Assembly: GCF_900114675.1 (NCBI RefSeq)
Contig: NZ_FOZM01000001.1
Coordinates: 1,116,001-1,180,000 of the forward strand
DNA: 64,000 nt
From: Yoonia litorea
GTDB lineage: Bacteria > Pseudomonadota > Alphaproteobacteria > Rhodobacterales > Rhodobacteraceae
Direction: 5' to 3'
A program made the position numbers and the translations under genes. The notes under the pieces are model-generated. The model was not told the DNA's origin, did no database searches, and was given only the letters and a program-made list of their open reading frames with translations. Below, piece by piece: positions 53,256 to 63,251 of the stretch; the stretch's first letter is position 1, and each line of letters starts with the position of its first letter.

Positions 53256-53834
53256 ATGCTACGCAGACTGTACGATTGGACAATCTCATTGGCGCAATCG
53301 CCCCATGCGCTTTGGGCGCTGGCGATTGTCAGTTTTGTCGAGTCGTCGTTCTTCCCGATCCCGCCGGATGTACTGATGATTCCGATGATTATTGCGCGGC
53401 CGTCGCGCGCGTTTCTGATCGCGCTGATTGCGACCGTCGCGTCGGTTGCGGGTGGTCTTTTCGGCTATTTCATCGGCGCGCAACTGATGGAAACAGTGGG
53501 ACGCCCAATTCTGGAGTTTTACGGCAAAGACGCCAGCTTCGCGGAAATGGCTGCGGTCTTTAACCAATACGGTGCCTGGGCGGTTGTTGTGGCGGGCGTC
53601 ACCTTCCTGCCTTTCAAGGTGATCACGATCGCGTCTGGCGTCACGGGGCTGTCGATCCCGGTCTTCATTGTCTCATCCATCTTTGCACGCGCGCTGCGGT
53701 TCTTTCTTGTCGCAACGCTGCTTTACTATTTCGGTGCACCAATTCGTGACTTCATTGAGCGCCGCCTTGGTCTTGTCTTTGTGATCTTCTGCGTCTTATT
53801 GATTGGCGGTTTCGCACTATTGGGCCTGCTATGA
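53256..53834 (+). CDS. YqaA family membrane protein (VTT/DedA-related)
   Basis: A 192-residue membrane protein with four to five helices. The VTT-fold segment SFVESSFFPIPPDVLMIPMIIA near residue 27, followed by VASVAGGLFGYFIGAQLME and GVTFLPFKVITIASGVTGL, matches YqaA proteins, which are distant DedA relatives involved in lipid or membrane homeostasis. Function is unproven here. It overlaps dsbB by four bases, so the two are coupled, and it diverges from the zinc peptidase gene. Confidence 0.85.
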   Translation: MLRRLYDWTISLAQSPHALWALAIVSFVESSFFPIPPDVLMIPMIIARPSRAFLIALIATVASVAGGLFGYFIGAQLMETVGRPILEFYGKDASFAEMAAVFNQYGAWAVVVAGVTFLPFKVITIASGVTGLSIPVFIVSSIFARALRFFLVATLLYYFGAPIRDFIERRLGLVFVIFCVLLIGGFALLGLL

Positions 53835-54292
53835 CACGTCACATCTGGATCATGTTTTCAGCTGGTGGATCAGCCGCCTTGCTGGCTGGAGCCTATGTGT
53901 TTCAGGCGCTCGGCTATCCGCCATGTGCGATGTGCTATTGGCAACGTTGGCCACATATGGCTGCGATCCTGATCGGCCTCCTTGCACTGCGATTTCGCGG
54001 TGTGCTCTTGCCGGTGCTGGGTGCTTTGGCTGCACTGACGACCGCCGTGATTGGTGTCTTTCATACCGGCGTGGAACGCGGCTGGTGGGAAGGCCCGAGC
54101 AGTTGCACCGGTGGTGGATCGCTTGACGGGCTGAGTGGCATGGACCTGCTCGCTGTTGAGGGTCCGCGGGTCATCATGTGCGATCAGGTCAGTTGGGAAT
54201 TCCTGACGCTGTCGATGCCGTCGTGGAATGCCTTGTTTTCCTTCGTGCTGGTTGTCGGCTGGGTTATGGCCGCGCGTCTATCGGCGCGTTGA
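53831..54292 (+). CDS. dsbB: Disulfide bond formation protein B
   Basis: An inner-membrane quinone-linked oxidase that reoxidises DsbA. The 153-residue protein has four helices, the first periplasmic cysteine pair CAMC at residues 32-35 (YPPCAMCYWQRW) and a second pair about 65 and 90 residues later (SSCTGGG and IMCDQVSW), the set needed for electron transfer to ubiquinone. No dsbA gene with signal peptide is present in this window; the cytosolic FrnE-type protein at 37762 is not its partner. The end overlaps the converging Lrp-type gene by 15 bases. Confidence 0.88.
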   Translation: MTRHIWIMFSAGGSAALLAGAYVFQALGYPPCAMCYWQRWPHMAAILIGLLALRFRGVLLPVLGALAALTTAVIGVFHTGVERGWWEGPSSCTGGGSLDGLSGMDLLAVEGPRVIMCDQVSWEFLTLSMPSWNALFSFVLVVGWVMAARLSAR

Positions 54293-54697
54293 CAAAAGCA
54301 GGTTTGTCTCTGACCGTGTCACGCTGTCGAGGCGGCGAATTGTGGTGAGCACCTGATCGAAATGTTCGAGCGTATCTGTGCCAATTTCCGCGATCAGATC
54401 CCAGGTTCCGTTGGTCGAATGGATCGCCCGCACCTCTGGCAAGCGCTGGAGGAATTTCATCACCTTATCAGCCCCGCGTCCGGCAATCTCCAGCATCATC
54501 AAGCCGCGCACGGCATCCGGCCTCACGTCAGAGCGCGTCAGGACCGTGAACCCCGCGATTTCGCCAGAGTTCTGCAGCTTTTCAAGGCGCACTCGCACTG
54601 TGCTTCGTGTCACGCCGAGAATCCCTGCCAAATCTGAAAGAGAGGCGCGCGCATTTCGCTTGAGTGCGGCAATCAGGCGGCTATCCAATTCGTCCAT
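54278..54697 (-). CDS. Lrp/AsnC family transcriptional regulator
   Basis: A 139-residue feast/famine regulator. The N-terminal helix-turn-helix (LDSRLIAALKRNARASLSDLAGILGVTRSTVRVRLEKLQ) is followed by the RAM/AsnC ligand-binding beta-alpha domain (about 65-139), which usually binds an amino acid. It is divergent from rocF, with 86 bases between the starts, and a short ATTG-CA-CAAT element in that gap. This is the standard arrangement for an arginine- or ornithine-responsive activator of arginine catabolism, so I infer control of rocF-ocd. The gene product's effector is not proven. Confidence 0.88.
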   Translation of the reverse strand: MDELDSRLIAALKRNARASLSDLAGILGVTRSTVRVRLEKLQNSGEIAGFTVLTRSDVRPDAVRGLMMLEIAGRGADKVMKFLQRLPEVRAIHSTNGTWDLIAEIGTDTLEHFDQVLTTIRRLDSVTRSETNLLLSTRR

Positions 54698-54783
54698 CAG
54701 CTCTGCTCGTTTTGGTCAGTCTCTGCTCATATTGCACAATTTGTCTGGTTCATCCAACAACGCTTTCGGGCAATGCTCTGCCT

Positions 54784-55713
54784 ATGACACAAAAACACTG
54801 CATCCTTATTGGCGCTCCTGTTGACTGCGGCAAACGTCGCCGCGGTTGTCTGATGGGACCTGACGCCTACCGCACCGCCGGCATTGCTGAGGCCATCACC
54901 GAGTTAGGCCACACCGTCGAAGACCTGGGCAATCTTGCCCCCCGCCAGGTCGATGTCCCTGCCCCGAAGAATGACAAGGTTCATAAGCTGGCCGAGAACG
55001 TCGGGTGGACCCTGACGTTGATGGAGGCGGCACAAGAGGCGGCGCCGCGCGGTATGCCCATCTTCATGGGGGGTGATCATGCGCTCGCCTCTGGCACGGT
55101 CGCTGGTATGGCGGCCCACGCCGCCAAGGAAGGACGCCCCTTCTTTGCGCTGTGGCTGGATGCGCATAGTGACATTCACACGCCCGATACGACCGATAGC
55201 GGCAATTTGCATGGCACACCTGTCGGTTACGTCACGGGGCGTGACGGCTTCGATGCCTACCCGCCGCTGCCGGCCAAGGTGGAAAGCCGGAATATCTGCA
55301 TGGTTGGTCTGCGGTCCGTTGATGCACCAGAACATGCCATCCTGGTTGATGGCGATGTGGAACTGGTGGATATGCGCCGGATCGACGAAGAAGGTATCAG
55401 CGCGCCGTTGCAGGCCTTTCTCGACCGTGTCGAGGCGGAAAACGGGATGCTCCATGTCTCGCTTGATGTTGATTTCCTTGACCCCTCGATTGCACCCGCC
55501 GTCGGAACCACCGTTCCCGGTGGTGCGACCGTGCGCGAAGGGCATCTCGTGATGGAAATCCTGTCAGACAGTGGTCTGGTGACGTCACTCGATCTGGTTG
55601 AGCTTAACCCCTTCCTTGATGATCGCGGGAAAACCGCAAACCTGATGGTCGATCTGACCGCGTCCCTACTGGGCCGCCGCGTCTTTGACCGCCCTACCCG
55701 GAGCAAGAAATAA
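54784..55713 (+). CDS. rocF: Arginase
   Basis: Hydrolyses arginine to ornithine and urea. The 309-residue enzyme begins MTQKHCILIGAPVDCG and has all manganese-binding motifs: GGDHALASG, WLDAHSDIHTPDT, and SLDVDFLDPSIAPAVGTTVPGG. ATG 54784 fits the family; the frame extends further upstream across the promoter region. It overlaps ocd by one base, and together with it converts arginine to proline. The divergent Lrp-type regulator presumably activates the pair. Confidence 0.93.
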   Translation: MTQKHCILIGAPVDCGKRRRGCLMGPDAYRTAGIAEAITELGHTVEDLGNLAPRQVDVPAPKNDKVHKLAENVGWTLTLMEAAQEAAPRGMPIFMGGDHALASGTVAGMAAHAAKEGRPFFALWLDAHSDIHTPDTTDSGNLHGTPVGYVTGRDGFDAYPPLPAKVESRNICMVGLRSVDAPEHAILVDGDVELVDMRRIDEEGISAPLQAFLDRVEAENGMLHVSLDVDFLDPSIAPAVGTTVPGGATVREGHLVMEILSDSGLVTSLDLVELNPFLDDRGKTANLMVDLTASLLGRRVFDRPTRSKK

Positions 55714-56756
55714 TGCTGAAAGCCTCACCTCTGGCGATGGTGCCATTCGTCAGCGTCGATAACATGATGCGGCTCGTTCATCATATCGGGATCGAGACCT
55801 TCATGTCTGATCTTGCTGGTGAAATCGAACACGATTTTGCGCGCTGGGAGTTGTTCGACAAGACACCACGTGTGGGCAGCCACTCCGATGTTGGGGTGAT
55901 TGAACTGATGCCGACGTCCGATGGAGAGCAATACGCTTTCAAATACGTGAACGGCCATCCGAAGAACATGAAAGAAGGCCTGCAGACGGTCACGGCATTC
56001 GGCGTGCTGGCTGACGTTTACAGCGGTTATCCCAAGCTCTTTTCCGAAATGACGATCCTGACAGCCTTGCGCACTGGTGCAATGTCAGCCGTGGCGACCA
56101 AGCATCTTGCGCCCAAGGGGGCCAAGACCATGGCCATGATTGGCAATGGTGCGCAGTCCGAATTCCAATGTCTTGCGATCAAGGCCGTCTGCGGGATCGA
56201 CAACATCCGCCTTTACGATATTGATCCCCTCGCCACCGAGAAATGCGCAAAGAACCTTGACGGTCTGGGTTTCCAGATCACCAAATGCACATCGCCAGAA
56301 GAGGCCATCGAAGGCGTCGAGGTCATCACCGTCGCCACGGCGGACAAGGACATGCAGACCATTCTGACCGACAACATGGTTGGCAGCGGTGTGCACATCA
56401 ACGCCATCGGCGGTGATTGCCCCGGCAAGACCGAACTGCACCGCGATATCGTGGCGCGGTCCACTGTTTTTGTTGAATATCCGCCGCAAACCCGCATTGA
56501 AGGCGAAATCCAGCAGATGCCAGAGGACCACCCTGTCACGCAACTGTGGCAAGTGATCAACGGGACCGCAGGTGGTCGCGCGTCTGCGCATGAAGTCACC
56601 CTCTTTGATGGCGTGGGCTTTGCTATCGAGGACTTCAGCGCCTTGCGGTATGTCCACAAGAAGATCCAGGACACACCGTTTTATATCGACTTTGACCTGA
56701 TCGCCGATCCAGACGATCCCCGCGACCTCTTCGGGATGATCAAACGGGCGGGCTGA
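55713..56756 (+). CDS. Ornithine cyclodeaminase
   Basis: Converts ornithine to proline and ammonia with NAD as an internal cofactor. The 347-residue protein belongs to the ornithine cyclodeaminase/mu-crystallin family, with the dinucleotide-binding motif AMIGNGAQSEFQCLA near residue 145 and the substrate-side region VGSHSDVGVIELMPT. The start codon shares its A with the rocF stop, so translation is coupled. The product feeds proline catabolism. It converges on usg with three bases between stops. Confidence 0.92.
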   Translation: MLKASPLAMVPFVSVDNMMRLVHHIGIETFMSDLAGEIEHDFARWELFDKTPRVGSHSDVGVIELMPTSDGEQYAFKYVNGHPKNMKEGLQTVTAFGVLADVYSGYPKLFSEMTILTALRTGAMSAVATKHLAPKGAKTMAMIGNGAQSEFQCLAIKAVCGIDNIRLYDIDPLATEKCAKNLDGLGFQITKCTSPEEAIEGVEVITVATADKDMQTILTDNMVGSGVHINAIGGDCPGKTELHRDIVARSTVFVEYPPQTRIEGEIQQMPEDHPVTQLWQVINGTAGGRASAHEVTLFDGVGFAIEDFSALRYVHKKIQDTPFYIDFDLIADPDDPRDLFGMIKRAG

Positions 56757-56759
56757 CGG

Positions 56760-57026
56760 CTAGTGGTATGTGAACTCACCCGTGACATGCCGCCATTCGC
56801 CGGGGCTGATCATCTTGCGATGCACAAATCGCACTGAGTGCAGCGGCCCGTCGATTTCATCGTGCCAATAACTGATGAAATTGAGCAGTTTGTTGTGGTC
56901 CGGGGCGAGGTCATAATCCTGCCAAATAAAGGTATTGAGCACATGCGGATGGTCCGGCATGTGGTAAAACATTTCTGCTGTCGTCAGCCCGTATCCCTTC
57001 AGCATCAATTCCGTTTCTTTTGTCAT
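56760..57026 (-). CDS. Usg family protein
   Basis: An 88-residue protein of the Usg family, known from the upstream side of the tryptophan genes in Caulobacter and Pseudomonas and without an established role. The family's residues LKGYGLTTAEMFYHMPDHPHVLNTFIWQDYDLAPDHNKL and the SVRFVHRKM stretch are present. ATG 57026 gives the family start MTKETELMLKGYGL; 16 further codons upstream overlap AT-rich promoter-like DNA. It stands alone here with no trp genes nearby, diverges from gyrA (194-base gap) and converges with the ocd gene. Confidence 0.82.
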   Translation of the reverse strand: MTKETELMLKGYGLTTAEMFYHMPDHPHVLNTFIWQDYDLAPDHNKLLNFISYWHDEIDGPLHSVRFVHRKMISPGEWRHVTGEFTYH

Positions 57027-57220
57027 CGTTGTTTCCGTCTTGTTGGCTCTCCTTATATTTGAGCGCAAACACAATTAATCTGTCAAATAAAACAATATGT
57101 TATCAGTCTTGCACCATTGCTGCCAAAGGCAGGTGTGATCGGTCATTGCGCCCAATATCAAGTGTCTGTTAGACTGCGGGCAACCAAATATAGCAGTAAT
57201 CCAAGCAACAGGCAGATCAC

Positions 57221-59959
57221 GTGAACGACACGCCAGAAACACCTGAAAACGAAGACGAAAATCGGCCAGAGCGCTCGGCCTATGACGGCCCTTCGGTGAC
57301 GATCGAGCACGAACTCAAGACAAGCTATCTCGACTACGCGATGAGCGTCATCGTCAGCCGCGCGATCCCTGATCTGCGTGACGGTTTGAAACCTGTGCAC
57401 CGGCGCATTCTTTATGCCATGCACGGGACCAATAACACGCCCGACAAACCCTACCGCAAATCCTCTCGCCCTGTGGCGGAAGCCATGGGTAAATACCACC
57501 CGCACGGTGATGGGGCGATCTATGACGCGCTGGTGCGGATGGCGCAGGACTTTTCGATGTCACTGCCCTTGCTTGATGGTCAGGGCAACTTTGGCTCGAT
57601 GGACGGCGATAAGGCCGCAGCTTACCGCTATACCGAAGTGCGTATGGATCACCCTGCGGTCTATCTGCTTGCTGACATCGACAAAGAGACGGTTGATTTT
57701 CAGGACAACTACGATGGCAAGGATCGCGAGCCGACCGTTTTGCCGGCGCGTTTCCCCAATATGCTGGTCAATGGTGCCGGCGGCATCGCTGTGGGGATGG
57801 CAACGAATATTCCACCACACAATCTTGGCGAAGTTGTCGATGCGACACTGGCGCTGATCGACAACCCTGACCTCACGTCTGAGGAAATGATCGAATTTAT
57901 CCCCGGTCCCGATTTTCCGACCGGCGGTATCATTCTCGGCCGTTCAGGTGCGCGCAAGGCCTACCTTGAAGGTCGCGGCTCGGTAATCGTTCGCGCGAAA
58001 ACCTCCGTCGAGGAAATCCGCAAGGATCGCTTTGCGATTATCATCGAAGAGATTCCTTATCAGGTGAACAAGGCCGCAATGATCGACCGGATCGCCGAGG
58101 CCGCACGCGACAAGCGGATTGAAGGCATTGCACATGTTCAGGACGAATCCGATCGCTCCGGTGTGCGTGTCGTTATTGAACTGAAGCGCGACGCCACAGC
58201 GGAAGTCGTGCTGAACCAGTTGTTCCGTTTCACGCCGATGCAGACGCACTTCGGGTGCAACATGCTGGCCTTGAACGGTGGCAAGCCAGAGCAACTGACA
58301 CTGCGCGGGTTCCTGACGGCATTTGTTGATTTCCGCGAAGACGTAGTTGTCCGCAGGACCGCCTTCGATCTGCGTAAGGCGCGTGACCGGGCGCATATTC
58401 TCTGCGGTCTGGCTGTTGCGGTCACCAATATCGACGAAGTTGTGCAGACGATCCGGTCCTCGGCAGATGCCGCGACAGCGCGCGAAAAGCTGATGACACG
58501 CCGCTGGCCCGCCGAGAGCATTCTTGAATACATCAAGCTGATCGATGATCCGACCCATACCGCCAATGAGGACGGAACATATAACCTGTCGGAGACACAG
58601 GCCCGCGCAATTCTTGAATTGCGCCTGCAGCGTCTGACCCAGATTGGCGTCAAGGAAGTCACCGACGAATTGCAGGAACTGGCCGCGAAGATCCGCGAGT
58701 ATTTGGAAATTCTGGGCAGCCGTGAACGGATCATGCAGATCATCCGCGACGAGTTGAACGAGGTGAAAGACCTCTTTGCGGTTCCGCGTCGCACGGAGAT
58801 CGTCGACTGGTCCGGCGATATGGAAGACGAGGACCTGATCGAGAAAGAGGACATGGTCGTCACCGTGACCTCTGGCGGCTACATCAAGCGGACCGCCCTC
58901 GCCGATTTCCGCGCGCAGCGCCGTGGCGGCAAAGGTCTGTCGTCGATGCAAACCAAAGAAGAGGACGTGGTCACCACCCTCTTTGTGGCCAATACGCACA
59001 CACAACTTCTGTTCTTCACGACCGATGGCATGGTCTATAAGCTCAAGACATGGCGTTTGCCATTGGGCAGCCGCACGGCCAAAGGCAAAGCCATCGTCAA
59101 CATCCTGCCAATTCCGCAAGGTGTGTCGATCGCAGCCATTATGCCGGTGGACCGACCAGAGGAAGAATGGGACGACTTGCAGGTGGTCTTTGCAACCTCG
59201 GCTGGCACTGTGCGCCGCAACAAGCTGTCCGACTTCACCAATGTCATGCGCAACGGCAAGATCGCGATGAAGTTCGAGGACGAACACGCAGATACCACGC
59301 TGATCAATGCGCGCATCGCGTCAAATGATGATGATGTGATGCTGGTGACAGACTCAGGCCGCGCGATCCGGTTCCCTGCAACTGACGTGCGTGTCTTCAA
59401 CTCCCGCTCGTCGGTGGGTGTTCGCGGGATCAAACTGCAGGGCGACGACAAGGTGGTCTCGATGTCAATCATCCGCCATTTCGAGGCTGATCCGGCTGAG
59501 CGTGCTGCTTATCTGAAAATGCGCCGCGCGATGGCAGGACTGGCCGATGATGCCGAAGTGGACGACGAAGAAAACGCCACACCGGGTGAACTGCCGCAGG
59601 AGCGTTATGCTGAAATGTCTGCTGCTGAAAACCTGATCCTGACGATCACAGCAAAAGGGTCTGGCAAGCTTTCTTCCAGCCATGACTATCCCGTCCGCGG
59701 GCGTGGCGGCATGGGCGTTGCGGCGATGGACAAAGCCATGCGTGGCGGGCCATTGGTGACATCCTTCCCTGTCGATCTGTCAGACCAGATCATGCTTGTG
59801 ACCTCGACAGGCCAGTCGATCAGGGTGCCTGTTGACGGGATTTCCTTCCGGTCGCGCGGGGCTGGCGGCGTCAAAGTCTTTGATACCGGTAAAGGCGAAA
59901 CCGTGGTTAGCGTCGCATGGATCGCTGATCAGGGCGAAGAAGACGTCACCGAAGACTAA
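57221..59959 (+). CDS. gyrA: DNA gyrase subunit A
   Basis: Breakage-reunion subunit of gyrase. The 912-residue protein has the winged-helix and tower domains, with catalytic tyrosine Y137 in [10 protein letters not shown] preceded by R136, and six C-terminal beta-pinwheel repeats ending near the MGVAAM region. In the quinolone-determining segment [17 protein letters not shown], glycine 98 stands where E. coli has Ser83, while D102 matches Asp87. Start GTG 57221, preceded by GCAGATCAC with a weak ribosome site. An intrinsic terminator at 59966-59995 follows. The C-terminal tail is acidic (EEDVTED), as in E. coli. Confidence 0.95.
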   Translation: MNDTPETPENEDENRPERSAYDGPSVTIEHELKTSYLDYAMSVIVSRAIPDLRDGLKPVHRRILYAMHGTNNTPDKPYRKSSRPVAEAMGKYHPHGDGAIYDALVRMAQDFSMSLPLLDGQGNFGSMDGDKAAAYRYTEVRMDHPAVYLLADIDKETVDFQDNYDGKDREPTVLPARFPNMLVNGAGGIAVGMATNIPPHNLGEVVDATLALIDNPDLTSEEMIEFIPGPDFPTGGIILGRSGARKAYLEGRGSVIVRAKTSVEEIRKDRFAIIIEEIPYQVNKAAMIDRIAEAARDKRIEGIAHVQDESDRSGVRVVIELKRDATAEVVLNQLFRFTPMQTHFGCNMLALNGGKPEQLTLRGFLTAFVDFREDVVVRRTAFDLRKARDRAHILCGLAVAVTNIDEVVQTIRSSADAATAREKLMTRRWPAESILEYIKLIDDPTHTANEDGTYNLSETQARAILELRLQRLTQIGVKEVTDELQELAAKIREYLEILGSRERIMQIIRDELNEVKDLFAVPRRTEIVDWSGDMEDEDLIEKEDMVVTVTSGGYIKRTALADFRAQRRGGKGLSSMQTKEEDVVTTLFVANTHTQLLFFTTDGMVYKLKTWRLPLGSRTAKGKAIVNILPIPQGVSIAAIMPVDRPEEEWDDLQVVFATSAGTVRRNKLSDFTNVMRNGKIAMKFEDEHADTTLINARIASNDDDVMLVTDSGRAIRFPATDVRVFNSRSSVGVRGIKLQGDDKVVSMSIIRHFEADPAERAAYLKMRRAMAGLADDAEVDDEENATPGELPQERYAEMSAAENLILTITAKGSGKLSSSHDYPVRGRGGMGVAAMDKAMRGGPLVTSFPVDLSDQIMLVTSTGQSIRVPVDGISFRSRGAGGVKVFDTGKGETVVSVAWIADQGEEDVTED

Positions 59960-59963
59960 GCAA

Positions 59964-59995
59964 GGGGCCCCGCCATCGCGGGGCCTTTTCTTTTG
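59964..59995 (+). terminator. Intrinsic terminator of gyrA
   Basis: GGCCCCGC (59966-59973) and GCGGGGCC (59978-59985) form a perfect 8-bp stem with a four-base loop, followed by TTTTCTTTT. It ends gyrA before trmFO, which starts at 60021. Confidence 0.92.
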
Positions 59996-60020
59996 AGCGC
60001 ACCGCCTCTAGATCAAGCCC

Positions 60021-61376
60021 ATGGAAAAGACACTCAATATCATCGGCGGCGGCATGGCCGGTTCTGAAGCCGCTTGGCAGGCCGCAAACGCTGGCGTGAA
60101 AGTGGTGATCCACGAAATGCGCCCGAAGGTGGAAACTTTCGCCCACCGCACCGGAAATCTGGGAGAAATGGTTTGTTCCAACTCTTTCCGTTCGGACGAC
60201 CATGAGCAGAATGCCGTGGGGCTCTTGCACTGGGAAATGCTGCAAGCTGGCGGGTTGATCATGCAGACCGCTTATAAACACCGTCTGCCGGCGGGTGGTG
60301 CATTGGCGGTCGACCGTGATCCGTTTGCCGAAAGCGTGACGGCGGCGCTCAAAGCGCATCCGAATATTTCCGTTTCTTATGACGAGATTACAGAGCTTCC
60401 TGAAGATGGACTGTGGATCGTCGCGACAGGTCCGCTGACGTCAGGTGCCTTAGCAGAAGCGATCCAGAAAGAAACCGGTGCCGAAGCACTCGCTTTCTTC
60501 GATGCCATTGCACCGATTGTCTACAAGGACAGCATCAATATGGACGTCGCATGGATGCAGTCACGCTATGACAAAGGCGAGACCGAGGAAGAGCGCACGG
60601 CCTACCTCAACTGTCCGATGACCAAGGACCAGTATGAGGCGTTCATTGACGCCCTTCTTGCAGCCGACAAGACCGAATTCAAAGAGGGTGAGACCGCAGG
60701 TTATTTCGACGGATGCCTGCCAATTGAGGTTATGGCCGAACGCGGACGTGAGACGTTACGCTTCGGGCCAATGAAGCCGGTTGGCCTCACCAATGCAAAC
60801 GATCCTGAAAACAAACCCTACGCGGTCGTCCAGTTGCGCCGCGATAACGCGCTTGGGACGCTCTACAATATCGTAGGCTTCCAGACCAAGATGAAATACG
60901 GGGCGCAAAATACTGTTTTCAAAATGATACCTGGCCTTGAGGAGGCTGAGTTTGCGCGCCTTGGCGGTATTCACCGCAACACGTTTATCAATTCGCCCAC
61001 GCTTCTGGACGCGCAGATGCGCCTGCGATCCCGTCCCAATATCCGCTTTGCCGGCCAGATCACTGGCGTCGAGGGCTATGTGGAAAGCGCTGCAATGGGC
61101 CTGCTTGCCGGTCGTATGGCGGTCGCGGAACTGAATGGTGAGGTTCTGCCCCCAGTCCCCAACACAACTGCGATGGGCGCACTTGTCACGCACATCACAG
61201 GCGGTGCCGAGGCTAAGACATTCCAACCGATGAACGTCAATTTTGGCCTGTTCCCGCCGCTTGAAGGCGTGAAAGGCGGGCGGCGTGGTCGAAAAGACCG
61301 CTACAAGGCCTATACCGAACGGGCAAAGGCAGATTGGCAGCATTGGCTGGGACAAACAGCACTGGACGCCGCGTAG
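60021..61376 (+). CDS. trmFO: Methylenetetrahydrofolate-tRNA-(uracil-5-)-methyltransferase
   Basis: A folate- and FAD-dependent enzyme that forms ribothymidine at position 54 of tRNA. The 451-residue protein has the GidA-like FAD fold [20 protein letters not shown] at its start and the characteristic [31 protein letters not shown] segment with an active-site cysteine, plus the second cysteine-bearing region [15 protein letters not shown]. This replaces the SAM-dependent TrmA of gamma-proteobacteria. It starts 26 bases after the gyrA terminator and is followed after 21 bases by a methyltransferase gene. Confidence 0.95.
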   Translation: MEKTLNIIGGGMAGSEAAWQAANAGVKVVIHEMRPKVETFAHRTGNLGEMVCSNSFRSDDHEQNAVGLLHWEMLQAGGLIMQTAYKHRLPAGGALAVDRDPFAESVTAALKAHPNISVSYDEITELPEDGLWIVATGPLTSGALAEAIQKETGAEALAFFDAIAPIVYKDSINMDVAWMQSRYDKGETEEERTAYLNCPMTKDQYEAFIDALLAADKTEFKEGETAGYFDGCLPIEVMAERGRETLRFGPMKPVGLTNANDPENKPYAVVQLRRDNALGTLYNIVGFQTKMKYGAQNTVFKMIPGLEEAEFARLGGIHRNTFINSPTLLDAQMRLRSRPNIRFAGQITGVEGYVESAAMGLLAGRMAVAELNGEVLPPVPNTTAMGALVTHITGGAEAKTFQPMNVNFGLFPPLEGVKGGRRGRKDRYKAYTERAKADWQHWLGQTALDAA

Positions 61377-61397
61377 TCTCTGCTCCTAGATAGTGCA

Positions 61398-62012
61398 ATG
61401 AGTGACAAAAAGGTCTTGCGTCCGGAGTTGTGGACCCCTCGCCCAGTGGCAGAAACCATTGCGGTCTATGCGGATTGGGCGGATACTTATGAGGCGGAAG
61501 TCACTGCGCGTGGTTATCGGACGCCAGAGCGTCTGGCACATGCGCTCTCCGGTTTTGCAAGTGCCGATACCGCAATACTCGATTTCGGCTGTGGCACAGG
61601 GATTGGTGGCGCGGCTTTGCGGGCGGCAGGATTTACCTGCATTGATGGCACGGACATCACCGAAGAAATGCTGATGAAGGCCGCCGATCGCGGAATCTAC
61701 CGCAACACCTGGGTGTCATCATCAGATGACATGGGATTTGAGGCCGGCACCTACGATGTGATTGTCGCTGTGGGCGTGGTCAGTCTGGGCGCTGCACCGC
61801 CAGAAACCTTGCACCCCCTGCTTGCGAAATTGCCTGTGCAGGGTTTGCTTGCCCTTTCCTTTAACGACCCCACGCTTGCTGACGCACGCTACCAAGACGC
61901 ATTGGAGGCCGCTTGCACCTCGCTGTCTGCAACAACCGTCTTCCGCGAGCATGGCCCCCATCTCGAAGATGTCGGCATGGGTTCTGACGTCATAATCCTG
62001 CAACGCCAGTGA
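61398..62012 (+). CDS. Class I SAM-dependent methyltransferase
   Basis: A 204-residue Rossmann-fold methyltransferase. The SAM-binding motif ILDFGCGTGIGGAALRAAG lies near residue 56 and is followed by the acidic motif II segment CIDGTDITEEM and the motif IV VIVAVGVVSLGAAPPE. The acceptor cannot be inferred; the fold resembles small-molecule methyltransferases of the Methyltransf_11/25 type. It sits between trmFO and gluQ, overlaps gluQ by four bases, and might act on tRNA or a metabolite, but no direct evidence points to tRNA. Confidence 0.83.
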   Translation: MSDKKVLRPELWTPRPVAETIAVYADWADTYEAEVTARGYRTPERLAHALSGFASADTAILDFGCGTGIGGAALRAAGFTCIDGTDITEEMLMKAADRGIYRNTWVSSSDDMGFEAGTYDVIVAVGVVSLGAAPPETLHPLLAKLPVQGLLALSFNDPTLADARYQDALEAACTSLSATTVFREHGPHLEDVGMGSDVIILQRQ

Positions 62013-62833
62013 AAACACGGTTCGCTCCCTCACCCACAGGACCTTTGCACCTTGGTCATGCGTTCTCGGCTCTGACAGTGTGGTCGCATGCGCAAAGCCT
62101 TGGCGGTGTGGCGCTCTTGCGGATCGAAGACACCGATAGCACCCGCTGCAAACCAGAGTTTGAGGCTGCCATCTTTGACGATCTCAAGTGGCTGGGGCTG
62201 AAGTGGCCTGAGCCTGTCTTGCGCCAGTCAGAACATGATGACGAGTATATCGCCGTGCTTGGCAAGCTTGCCGCGAAAGGCCTGCTTTACCCCTGTAGCT
62301 GCTCCCGCAAGGACATCATTGCCGCTGGCGCGCGCCCGGGCGAGGATGGATTCGTCTATCCTGGCACCTGCCGCAAGCGCCCGCTTGGTCAACGAAAGCC
62401 AGGCGATGCGATCAGATTGAATGTGGCCAAGGCGTTGTCACGTATTGATGACGAAATGCGCTACGAAGAAACAGGCGCAAAGGCGGGTCTGTATAGAGCC
62501 TCAGTGAACATGTTGACCAAGCGGATTGGTGATCCGGTCCTGCAACGCAAAGAGACCGGGGACCCTGCTTATCATCTGGCTTGTGTGCATGACGACATGC
62601 GACAGGAGATCACGCATGTAGTGCGCGGAACTGATCTGCAAGCCTTCACGCCCTTGCATGTCCTTTTGCAAACACTGCTCGGGTATCGCACCCCGATCTA
62701 TCACCATCATGGTCTGATACTGGACGAAGACGGCAGGCGCCTTGCCAAGATTGATAAATCGAAGGCGATTTCAAAGTATCGGGCCGAAGGGTTCAGCCGC
62801 TCCGACATCCGAACAATGATTGGTTTCAGGTGA
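62009..62833 (+). CDS. gluQ: Glutamyl-queuosine tRNA(Asp) synthetase
   Basis: A truncated glutamyl-tRNA synthetase that attaches glutamate to the queuosine base of tRNA-Asp. The 274-residue protein has the ATP motif PLHLGHA near residue 12 (HIGH-like), the [10 protein letters not shown] substrate segment, the zinc-type cysteines in [10 protein letters not shown] and YPGTC, and the KMSKS-like [10 protein letters not shown]. The anticodon-binding C-terminal domain is missing, as expected. GTG 62009 overlaps the preceding stop by four bases and gives the family start [17 protein letters not shown]. It ends eight bases inside the converging hisI. Confidence 0.93.
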   Translation: MKTRFAPSPTGPLHLGHAFSALTVWSHAQSLGGVALLRIEDTDSTRCKPEFEAAIFDDLKWLGLKWPEPVLRQSEHDDEYIAVLGKLAAKGLLYPCSCSRKDIIAAGARPGEDGFVYPGTCRKRPLGQRKPGDAIRLNVAKALSRIDDEMRYEETGAKAGLYRASVNMLTKRIGDPVLQRKETGDPAYHLACVHDDMRQEITHVVRGTDLQAFTPLHVLLQTLLGYRTPIYHHHGLILDEDGRRLAKIDKSKAISKYRAEGFSRSDIRTMIGFR

Positions 62834-63185
62834 TGGGCTTGGCCAGTTCGACCTCTTCCCCGTTCTGTACGCTTGTGAAAAAGCAGTTTCGACGTCCGGT
62901 ATGGCAGGCAGCACCAGTCTGATTGACCAGAACCAGCAGGCAATCACGGTCGCAATCAATCCGGAAGTCCACCAATTCCTGCGTGTGGCCGCTCGTCTCG
63001 CCTTTGATCCAGAACCACTGGCGGGATCGCGACCAATAGGTCACGCGGCGCGTCTCTAGTGTGCGCTGGATCGCCTCTTTATTCATCCACGCCATCATCA
63101 GCACGTCACCAGTTTCGGCGTCCTGTGCAATCGCGGGGATGAGCCCTGCGTCGTTATAGGTCAGGGTGTCGGGGTCAAATGACAT
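62826..63185 (-). CDS. hisI: Phosphoribosyl-AMP cyclohydrolase
   Basis: Third step of histidine synthesis: opens the adenine ring of phosphoribosyl-AMP. The 119-residue protein is of the stand-alone type. The metal-ligand cysteines occur in [10 protein letters not shown] and [10 protein letters not shown], and the conserved [11 protein letters not shown] and TYWSRSRQ segments are clear. No other his genes lie nearby, so histidine genes are scattered. It diverges from the NifU-like gene, with 66 bases between the starts, and its end overlaps gluQ by eight bases. Confidence 0.95.
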   Translation of the reverse strand: MSFDPDTLTYNDAGLIPAIAQDAETGDVLMMAWMNKEAIQRTLETRRVTYWSRSRQWFWIKGETSGHTQELVDFRIDCDRDCLLVLVNQTGAACHTGRRNCFFTSVQNGEEVELAKPIT

Positions 63186-63251
63186 GGGAAAGGCCTTTGC
63201 AAGACTGGTGCTGGGGACTATCTACGGAGGACGCAAGTAAAGGGCAACGCC

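Noticed and set aside
57944..59287. Open frame of 447 codons opposite gyrA
   Set aside because: The opposing frame lacks any family motif and gyrA is certain.
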